A DNA stretch of 10,837 bases, taken from contig NIZU01000037.1 of the NCBI GenBank assembly GCA_003315675.1, positions 1-10,837 of the forward strand, given 5' to 3'. Within the stretch, counting starts at the first letter, position 1, and every line of letters starts with the position of its first letter. This document shows positions 6,155 through 10,837 of the stretch, one piece after another. The position numbers and the translations under genes were made by a program. Under the pieces are notes generated by a model that ran no database searches, was not told the DNA's origin, and saw nothing but the letters and a program-made list of their open reading frames with translations. Origin of the DNA: Methanocorpusculum sp. MCE. GTDB lineage: Archaea; Halobacteriota; Methanomicrobia; Methanomicrobiales; Methanocorpusculaceae.

Positions 6155-6775
6155 CTATTGATTGTTTGCCTCGGGAAGTATTTTCACATGGCGGCCGGCA
6201 ACCGTGAGGCGATCGGCACAGAACAAAGCTACGGCTTCGGGAAAAGCCAGGTGTTCCTGTTCTAAAATCCTCTCGGACAAAGAGTCTTCGTCATCATCAT
6301 CCAGAACCTCAACAGCCTTTTGTAAAATGATCGGGCCGGAGTCGAGACCTTCGTCCACGAAATGAACCGTGCAGCCGGCAATTTTTACCCCATACTCCAG
6401 AGCCTGCCTTTGTCCGTGGAGACCGGAAAAGGCAGGGAGAAGGGCCGGATGGATATTTATCATTTTTCCTGAAAATTCCCGGGCAATCTCAGAACCGATG
6501 ATACGCATATATCCCGCACAAACAAAAAGATCGGCACAAACATCCTGCATAGCAGTAAGAAGATCGCGTTCATACGCCTCTTTGGAGGGATAATCCTTGT
6601 AATTCAGAACAATAGCAGGAATCCCGGCCGCATCTGCCCGTTTAATTGCATAGGGATCTCTGTTGTCCGTCAAAAGAGCCACGATCTCCCCGTTAATTTC
6701 GCCTGCCGCAAGAGCATCCAGAATCGCCTGGAAGTTGGACCCGCGCCCGGACGCAAGTACCGCGATACGCTTCAT
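6155..6775 (-). CDS. purN: Phosphoribosylglycinamide formyltransferase (PurN)
   Basis: Folate-dependent GAR transformylase, third step of purine synthesis: transfers a formyl group from 10-formyl-tetrahydrofolate to GAR. The 206-residue length is normal. The N-terminus IAVLASGRGSNFQAI is the phosphate-binding GSN motif. The catalytic triad is complete: Asn107 and His109 in MINIHPALLP, and Asp145 in VDEGLDSGPII. Start at ATG 6775 (MKRIAVLASG) follows the family. No Shine-Dalgarno is seen, and a TATA-like element about 27 bases upstream suggests a leaderless transcript. The gene stands between the M50 protease (39-base gap) and rnp4 (33-base gap), not with other pur genes. Use of PurN rather than formate-dependent PurT is notable for a methanogen, although both occur in the group. 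Confidence 0.95.
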   Translation of the reverse strand: MKRIAVLASGRGSNFQAILDALAAGEINGEIVALLTDNRDPYAIKRADAAGIPAIVLNYKDYPSKEAYERDLLTAMQDVCADLFVCAGYMRIIGSEIAREFSGKMINIHPALLPAFSGLHGQRQALEYGVKIAGCTVHFVDEGLDSGPIILQKAVEVLDDDDEDSLSERILEQEHLAFPEAVALFCADRLTVAGRHVKILPEANNQ

Positions 6776-6787
6776 GATAGTTATGTG

Positions 6788-6806
6788 GGAAGTAGAGAGA
6801 TAATTA
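6788..6806 (-). promoter_or_regulatory. Putative promoter of purN with CTACTTCC block
   Basis: On the minus strand TAATTATC is followed by CTACTTCC, which begins 20 and ends 13 bases before the ATG. The TATA-like part is centred about 27 bases before the start, right for a leaderless archaeal transcript. The same block at the same distance precedes the M50 gene (8153-8168). Confidence 0.45.
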
Positions 6807-6814
6807 ATCTTCCC

Positions 6815-8140
6815 TCAGACGAGATACGGCATGATCAGCGGGATAACAATCAGCAGGACAAGAACGTAGGATATTGACCGGCAGATGCTGAATGCGGTTC
6901 TTTCATCCTTACCGCGGCTGACAAACCATGAGCGCAGACTTTCACGCAGCATCTGACCGCCGTCAAACGGCCCAAGCGGCAAAGCGTTGAATATGCCGAG
7001 AAGGATGTTGATCCAGGCACACCAGTAGAGGATATGGATAATCTCCCAGAAGCCGGCAAACGGAGCAGACAATATTGCCGGATCAGGGGTATCCACGATC
7101 AGGAAACCCAGCGCAGCAGAGCCGGCGATCGAGGAGAAAGGCAGGGCCACAAATGTCAGGAGTGACCCTGCAGCTCCCGCGGGGGATGACGGATACATCA
7201 ATGTGTGAAGAGCATTCGTGATGACGGACGGTTCAGAGAAGGACACACCGATAAACCCTGCGTCCGATCCAGACACAAGAACACTGCCGGCAAGATCCTG
7301 CGGGATAGAGGTCAAAGTCACATCATACGTCTGAGGAGTTCCCCGATATTCGCCGTGAAGAGTTATCGTCTGATTCGGCTTCGTCGCAGCAAGAAACGCA
7401 GAAATATCCGCAAGACTGGACACCGAGGTGTTGTCAAGAGCGAAAATGACCGTGCCGGGCAGAACGCCTGCTTCATCGGCAGGATATCCTTCGTACACCC
7501 CGTACACATACGGCGATGTCCCGGGGACAACGAGGCCGAGAAGAAGGATTAAGCAAAGGATACAGATTCCCCCAACAAGCAGGTTGTTGGTGATTCCTGC
7601 CGCGTACATTCTGAGTTTTGCTTCAAGCGAAGATTTGGCAATTCCTTCTTCATCGGGTTCGACAAATGCACCGATCGGGATTACGAGTGCGAGAACCCCC
7701 GCAGATTTGACTTTGATGTTTTCCACACGGGAAAGAATGCCGTGCCCAAACTCATGGATCACCATCGCAAAAATGAGGGCAAACCAGACGGCAAACGTCG
7801 AGGGAACATAATCATTTATTCCCGGAATCAGCAGAAGATTCTGCGGTGCAATCGGTTCGGTCTCGATAATCAAACTCATGAAAGCGGTCAGCACGAAGAG
7901 GAGGGTGACGACCACACTGCTGATAACGGTCAGAATGACCCCCAGATTCCCATACGCAATCAGGAGACGTTTCGGTCTGGAGAGTTTGTCAAAGATACCG
8001 GTATGGGTCGTTTTGATCATCAGACAGGGACCCATGAAGGAGAAGGTATTTGGAAGAATATTGTATTTTAAAATGGCGCAGCATATACACGCATAAATCA
8101 TTACAGCAGTGAGTACCGGAATAAGCCAGCCAAGATCCAT
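6815..8140 (-). CDS. Membrane metalloprotease, M50 (site-2 protease) family with PDZ domain
   Basis: Multi-pass intramembrane zinc protease that cuts transmembrane substrates within the bilayer. The 441-residue product has an N-terminal membrane helix (about 4-24), further helices at about 62-90 and 115-135, and the zinc motif HEFGH (His129, Glu130, His133). The third ligand is Asp393 in FNALPLGPFDGGQ. A PDZ-like region spans about 210-295 (YEGYPADEAGVLPGTVIFAL), placed between the two active-site halves as in group III enzymes. Three or more hydrophobic segments lie between 325 and 441, and the last closes the protein. The ATG at 8140 gives MDLGWLIPVL. No Shine-Dalgarno is seen, and the upstream TATA-like block suggests a leaderless transcript. 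No anti-sigma factor or obvious substrate is nearby, so the target is unknown. Confidence 0.92.
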   Translation of the reverse strand: MDLGWLIPVLTAVMIYACICCAILKYNILPNTFSFMGPCLMIKTTHTGIFDKLSRPKRLLIAYGNLGVILTVISSVVVTLLFVLTAFMSLIIETEPIAPQNLLLIPGINDYVPSTFAVWFALIFAMVIHEFGHGILSRVENIKVKSAGVLALVIPIGAFVEPDEEGIAKSSLEAKLRMYAAGITNNLLVGGICILCLILLLGLVVPGTSPYVYGVYEGYPADEAGVLPGTVIFALDNTSVSSLADISAFLAATKPNQTITLHGEYRGTPQTYDVTLTSIPQDLAGSVLVSGSDAGFIGVSFSEPSVITNALHTLMYPSSPAGAAGSLLTFVALPFSSIAGSAALGFLIVDTPDPAILSAPFAGFWEIIHILYWCAWINILLGIFNALPLGPFDGGQMLRESLRSWFVSRGKDERTAFSICRSISYVLVLLIVIPLIMPYLV

Positions 8141-8152
8141 TCTATACTTATT

Positions 8153-8168
8153 GGAAGTAGGATAATAA
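8153..8168 (-). promoter_or_regulatory. Putative promoter of the M50 gene with CTACTTCC block
   Basis: The minus strand reads TTATTATCCTACTTCC. The TATA-like TTATTATC is centred about 25 bases before the ATG at 8140, and CTACTTCC ends 13 bases before it, exactly as at purN. Confidence 0.45.
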
Positions 8169-8176
8169 GAGGTTTC

Positions 8177-8815
8177 TTAGAAGAAGGCTGAAAGATCTGT
8201 CTGTGACACCCGATTAAGGATGTCCTGTATGGTCTGCCAGGATCTGCGGGCGCAGAGCGGAACTTCTCCGCGTGTACTGATATACCCGGTTAGAAAAGAT
8301 ATCGTCGCCTGATCCGAGGGATATCCGCTCCCGATCTCGCCGTATTCTTCCTTGAGATCGGCAATACATCTGTCCCGGGTTACTTTTGCAACGATGCTGG
8401 CCGCTCCGACAACCGCGTATCTGGCATCGGCTTTGTGCTCGGAACATATCTGAGCGGAACTCCCGCTCAGCATGAGGACATTTTCACCGAAACGCTGTGC
8501 ATTCACATCGCAGGCATCGAGATACACGATATCGGCACAAAGAGCACGGACTACTTCTGCATGACAGGAGGCAGTAAAAGCATTCATTGTCCCTTCGCGT
8601 GAATCGATATCAAAAGGAGTTCGCACGACCGTATATGTCTGCCATGAAGCAGTGATCTCTTCAAACAGGCTCTCGCGTTTTTTCGGACTGAGTTTTTTGG
8701 AGTCTTTGATGCCCAGCATCTCCAGTTCGGATATATCCGATACGAGAACACCTGCAGTGACCATCGGACCGAGGACCGGACCTTTGCCTGCCTCATCAAC
8801 TCCGCAGATTGTCAT
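8177..8815 (-). CDS. rnhB: Ribonuclease HII
   Basis: Cytosolic endonuclease that cuts RNA in RNA-DNA hybrids, including single ribonucleotides in DNA. The 212-residue product from ATG 8815 starts MTICGVDEAGKGPVLGP. Asp7 and Glu8 are the first catalytic pair, Asp100 (IVYLDACD) is the third acidic residue, and Asp130 in KADARYAVVGAASIVAKV the fourth, so the DEDD site is intact. GSGYPSD (162-168) is also conserved. The longer reading to 9001 would add 62 residues inside the divergent trkA gene and is rejected. The start is probably leaderless: no Shine-Dalgarno, and TATTATATC is centred 29 bases upstream. It is divergent from trkA across 57 bases. Confidence 0.94.
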   Translation of the reverse strand: MTICGVDEAGKGPVLGPMVTAGVLVSDISELEMLGIKDSKKLSPKKRESLFEEITASWQTYTVVRTPFDIDSREGTMNAFTASCHAEVVRALCADIVYLDACDVNAQRFGENVLMLSGSSAQICSEHKADARYAVVGAASIVAKVTRDRCIADLKEEYGEIGSGYPSDQATISFLTGYISTRGEVPLCARRSWQTIQDILNRVSQTDLSAFF

Positions 8816-8840
8816 CGGATACGTATATTTCAGGGAATAG

Positions 8841-8847
8841 ATATAAT
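8841..8847. promoter_or_regulatory. Shared TATA-like box between rnhB and trkA
   Basis: The plus strand reads GATATAATACC, and the minus strand GGTATTATATC. The near-symmetric ATATAAT core is centred at 8844, exactly 29 bases from the rnhB ATG (8815) and 29 from the trkA ATG (8873). That position suits a leaderless transcript in either direction. A second AT-rich site (GTATATTT, 8823-8830) may also serve one side. Confidence 0.5.
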
Positions 8848-8872
8848 ACCACCTGACAGCATACGATTTTCT

Positions 8873-9529
8873 ATGTATCTCATCATCGTTGGTCTGGGCG
8901 GGATCGGAAGAAGTCTTGCAGGGATTGCATCGGAGAACGGGCACAGTGTTGTGGTAATCGATAAGGATGAGGATCGGTGTGCAGATATCCTCTCCCAGCA
9001 CGATCTCCTGGCAATCGCCGGAAATGCGACCGATAAAGCAATTTTAGAAGATGCCGGGATCGATCGGGCAGACGCGCTTGTCGCGACGACCAGCGATGAT
9101 GCGTTGAATCTCATGGCCTGCTGGCTTGCTAAAAAATACGCGGTGAAGACTCTTGTTTCGATCGTGAACCAAAAGGAACACTCGGATCTGTTCAAAGAAG
9201 TTGGTGTCCGGATCAGCGAAAACCCAGACGAGATCGTGGCCCGCAGCCTGTATCTCTGGTCGGAAAACCCGGACACGCAGCTTCTTGCATCGATTGAGGG
9301 GGGAAGCATTTTTGAGGTGACGGCAAGCGAAGGGGCAAAAGGTGTGAACAAAACAGTCAAAGACGTGTCGGATATGAAGAATATGCTCTATATTGCGATC
9401 CGGAGGGGGGGCAAACTGATCATCCCAAGCGGAAATGTGACCTTTATGCCGGGCGATGTAATTACCGTGTTCACAAAAAAGGAGTCAGAGGGGAGATCGG
9501 TAGAGTATATGGACGAACTTTTCCACTAA
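8873..9529 (+). CDS. trkA: TrkA-type potassium uptake regulator (RCK domain protein)
   Basis: Cytoplasmic regulatory subunit of a Trk/Ktr-type K+ uptake system, binding NAD(H) or nucleotides to gate the membrane channel. The 218-residue product has an RCK_N Rossmann domain (1-120) with GLGGIG at 7-12, the acidic residue Asp30 at the end of the second strand (VVVIDKDED), AGNATD and ALVATTSDD, followed by an RCK_C domain (about 135-215) ending with GDVITVFTKKE. This is the standard single-RCK length. No TrkH or other channel gene is visible in the window, so the partner is elsewhere. The start ATG at 8873 lacks a Shine-Dalgarno, consistent with a leaderless transcript from the shared TATA-like box. 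T-rich sequence follows the stop, and the IS begins about 42 bases later. Confidence 0.93.
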   Translation: MYLIIVGLGGIGRSLAGIASENGHSVVVIDKDEDRCADILSQHDLLAIAGNATDKAILEDAGIDRADALVATTSDDALNLMACWLAKKYAVKTLVSIVNQKEHSDLFKEVGVRISENPDEIVARSLYLWSENPDTQLLASIEGGSIFEVTASEGAKGVNKTVKDVSDMKNMLYIAIRRGGKLIIPSGNVTFMPGDVITVFTKKESEGRSVEYMDELFH

Positions 9530-9562
9530 ATATTTTTCTTAGACTATTTTTCAAAAAAAAGG
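9530..9562 (+). terminator. T-rich terminator after trkA
   Basis: TATTTTTCTTAGACTATTTTTC (two T5 runs in a pyrimidine-rich stretch) follows the trkA stop directly and is followed by A8. Repeated T tracts without a strong hairpin are usual archaeal terminators. The IS left end lies about ten bases on. Confidence 0.5.
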
Positions 9563-9630
9563 TGTCACATAGGAGGAAATCCTCCCCACAGATTATGATT
9601 GAGAATTTCTAACAACCTTTTTTTCCCGAC

Positions 9631-9644
9631 AGAAAGTACTTTCT
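9631..9644. repeat. Perfect palindrome upstream of the transposase
   Basis: AGAAAGTACTTTCT is a perfect 14-base palindrome, 23 bases before the transposase ATG and inside the IS. It could bind a dimer such as the transposase, as an autoregulatory or subterminal site. This is an inference from symmetry only; the sequence is short and AT-rich. Confidence 0.35.
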
Positions 9645-9666
9645 TTTCGTACGTTGAGTAGTATGT

Positions 9667-10658
9667 ATGGGGACTTTCAGCAGCTTTGGTCTCAACCAGG
9701 CATATCACGAACGTTATGAAAAACTTGGCGACCGTCTCTCCGACGTTGGTAAAACACTTGATTGGGATGTGTTTCGCCCTCTTCTTGAATCCATGTATGC
9801 AAATAAATCCGGCAAGGGCGGTCATCCCAATGTCGATGTCATACTTATGTTCAAGATTCAGCTTCTGGAAGTCTGGTATAATCTGTCTGATCTCGCCGTT
9901 GAACGTGAAATTTATGATCGTCTTTCTTTTTGGCATGGTAAGTGAGGGCGTTAGCCCGAAACGGTGAGCAAGATTCGATCTTGCGAACTCTTGGCTGTCC
10001 TGACAAAATACCCGACAATTCAACGATCTGGTTATTTCGGGAGCGCATGTCCGAATCAGGCGTTGATACATTGGTCTGGCAGGAGTTTCAGAGACAACTT
10101 GACCTGAAAGGTCTGAAAATTGAACAAGGTATGATTCAGGATGCAACGTTTGTGTATGCTGAACCCGGTCATTGTAAGAAAGACACGCCGCGAGGAGATC
10201 AGGCAAAAACACGACGGGATAAAGATGGAAAAATCATGTCCAAGAACGGCAAAATGCACTATGGCTATAAACTTCATACCATCATGGATACGACGCACGA
10301 TCTTATTCGACGCATTGAAACCACCACGGCAAATGTTCATGATAGTCAGGTGGACCTCTCAGAAAAAGGAGAAGTGGTCTATCGGGATCGGGGATATCAG
10401 GGAGCAAAATGCAAGGGATATAGTGCCACAATGAAAAGGGGAGCGAGAGGGCATCCCATTGGCATACGAGATAAACTGAGAAATCTGCGAATAAGTAGGA
10501 AGAGATCAAAGGGCGAGAGACCCTATGCAGTGATCAAAAATATCTTTCATGCAGGGTTGGTAAAGGTAACAACGCTGCAAAGAGTACGAGTGAAAAATAT
10601 GCTGGCTGCATTTTGTTATAATATCTATCAGGTGAAAACGATTCAAAACAGAGTGTAA
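9667..10658 (+). pseudogene. IS5-family DDE transposase, split by a roughly 50-base insertion and frameshift
   Basis: Cut-and-paste transposase in two frames. The first (9667-9945, 92 residues) has the N-terminal IS5 domain: YEKLGDRLSDVGK, DWDVFRPLLESMYANK, VWYNLSDLAVEREIYDRLSF, then WHGK and TGA. The second (9942-10658 from GTG) resumes family sequence at LRTLGCPDKIPDNSTIWLF. It carries the DDE site: Asp67 in IQDATFVYAEPG, Asp149 in VYRDRGYQGAK, Glu192 in SKGERPYAVIK, with the Y/R-x3-E-x6-K spacing (R188, E192, K199). In intact relatives S-F is followed by three residues and then L-G. Removing 9931-9980 gives SF-LRT-LG and one frame of about 313 residues. The gene therefore seems inactive as it stands, unless translation crosses the insertion. 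Confidence 0.85.
9931..9980 (+). repeat. Roughly 50-base hairpin insertion inside the transposase
   Basis: This insertion separates two halves that otherwise join in frame. It contains GGGC-GTTA-GCCC (9946-9957) and GCAAGAT-TCG-ATCTTGC (9968-9984). The second hairpin's right arm runs into the flanking TTGC of the transposase. GTGAG occurs twice inside (9942 and 9964). The edge is ambiguous by one T. No second copy was found in this window. Its family is not recognised. Confidence 0.6.
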
Positions 10659-10740
10659 ATTTAAAAAAAAAACGTCAAGGAATAGTGGGTATTCTTCTTT
10701 TTTTGGGGGGGGTGAGGGGGTATGGATGTAGCCAATCTCC
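10659..10740 (+). terminator. T-tract and G-run tail of IS copy 2
   Basis: After the transposase TAA come A10, then a T7 run directly followed by G8, TGA, G5 and TATGG. This is the counterpart of 100-180. The T run may end the transposase transcript. GGTGA at 10711-10715 lies six bases before an ATG at 10722 and can act as a ribosome site for the next gene. Confidence 0.4.
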
Positions 10741-10837
10741 TATACATGACATCCCAGGAAAACATGGAAAAACGCCTCGAAGAACTCGAACGCGACTATG
10801 CCGACCTCATGGAACGGGTCCGCGACCTCGAACTCCA
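10722..10837 (+). CDS. Coiled-coil protein, N-terminal part (cut by window edge)
   Basis: An open frame runs from ATG 10722 to the window end. Its first eight codons (MDVANLLY) lie across the IS right end. An in-frame ATG at 10746 (MTSQENMEKR) is the likelier native start, with a further one at 10764. The visible product is very charged with a clear heptad pattern, KRLEELERDYADLMERVRDL, predicted coiled coil. Such an N-terminus fits the proteasome-activating nucleotidase PAN of euryarchaea, among many others, but no ATPase motif is in view, so I do not assign it. The IS ends five bases before the 10746 ATG, so the original promoter and leader have been displaced. Confidence 0.6.
   Translation, partial: MDVANLLYMTSQENMEKRLEELERDYADLMERVRDLEL

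Larger units (their letters stand above)
9572..10740 (+). mobile_element. IS5-family insertion sequence, copy 2, near complete
   Basis: About 1.17 kb with one transposase gene in two pieces. The right end is fixed by the match to copy 1, which stops at CC (10740). The left end is inferred: the first bases GGAG at 9572 mirror the reversed right end, and ATAGGAG occurs at both ends when the right one is read inward, followed by weaker ATCC and CCCC similarity. TA flanks the element on both sides and may be a target duplication. The left tip also forms a small palindrome, GGAGGA-AA-TCCTCC (9572-9585). Without its internal 50-base interruption the element would be about 1.12 kb, usual for IS5 relatives. 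Confidence 0.75.

Noticed and set aside
8816..9001. N-terminal extension of RNase HII by 62 residues
   Set aside because: It lies within the divergent trkA gene and spacer, resembles no RNase HII extension, and the ATG at 8815 matches the family start.
9937..9965. Translational bypass like phage T4 gene 60 between the two GGT codons
   Set aside because: The matched codons would keep residues not found in family members, and the gap length that restores the family motif is different. Kept only as an alternative in the insertion finding.
9565..10212. Long minus-strand open frame of 215 codons opposite the transposase
   Set aside because: It is a shadow: it runs opposite a recognised DDE transposase, has no recognisable motifs, and crosses the 50-base insertion only because that frame happens to stay open.
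1..10740. Composite transposon carrying the region between the IS copies
   Set aside because: The cargo is core housekeeping genes in typical euryarchaeal order, not accessory cargo, and no outer target duplication can be seen.
1..10837. CRISPR array, tRNA, rRNA or defence island
   Set aside because: No regular direct repeats with spacers, no tRNA cloverleaf or rRNA stretches, and no nuclease, helicase or toxin genes of known defence types were found.

Overview
The window looks like a piece of a methanogenic euryarchaeal chromosome, most likely Methanomicrobiales (Methanocorpusculum-like; the genus is an inference from general resemblance, not from a database hit). The archaeal assignment is firm. 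There is a minus-strand block of archaeal/eukaryotic-type information genes (S19e, PDCD5, PP-loop ATPase, L39e, L31e, aIF6, L18Ae/LX, prefoldin alpha), an RNase P protein with a zinc ribbon, an archaeal YhbY/CRM protein, GGTGA-type Shine-Dalgarno sites, and several genes that look leaderless with a TATA-like box about 25-29 bases before the start codon.

Layout. 1-180: the 3' end of an IS5-type insertion sequence (copy 1), cut by the window edge. 181-2063: a plus-strand clostripain-like (C11) peptidase gene that has lost its 5' end next to the IS and carries two single-base frameshifts in homopolymers. 2064-2135: convergent T-rich terminator zone. 2136-5391: a tightly packed, overlapping minus-strand operon from an unreported 24-codon leader ORF through rps19e to prefoldin alpha. 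5453-6775: yhbY, rnp4 (RNase P) and purN, minus strand. 6815-8140: a membrane metalloprotease (M50, site-2 protease type). 8177-8815: RNase HII, which diverges from a plus-strand trkA gene (8873-9529) across a 57-base spacer. 9572-10740: a second, nearly complete copy of the same IS, in direct orientation with copy 1. Its transposase is split by a roughly 50-base insertion made of two hairpins. From 10722/10746 to the window end: the start of a coiled-coil protein gene directly abutting the IS end.

How it works together. The minus-strand genes serve translation and nascent-protein handling: ribosomal proteins, 60S-type anti-association factor, co-chaperone prefoldin, RNase P. yhbY and rnp4 sit just upstream. 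purN, the M50 protease and rnhB seem to be separately promoted, and purN and the protease share an unusual promoter block. The housekeeping core is bracketed by two direct IS copies 10,559 bases apart, so homologous recombination between them would delete essential genes.

Most interesting observations: the palindromic 50-base insertion that interrupts a conserved transposase motif; the leader ORF with two hairpins coupled by an ATGA overlap to rps19e; a yhbY gene with no ordinary start codon but a well-placed Shine-Dalgarno before an ATC; a TATA-like box exactly midway between two divergent start codons; and an IS end that supplies a ribosome site and in-frame ATG to the next gene. No CRISPR, tRNA, rRNA or obvious new defence system was seen.
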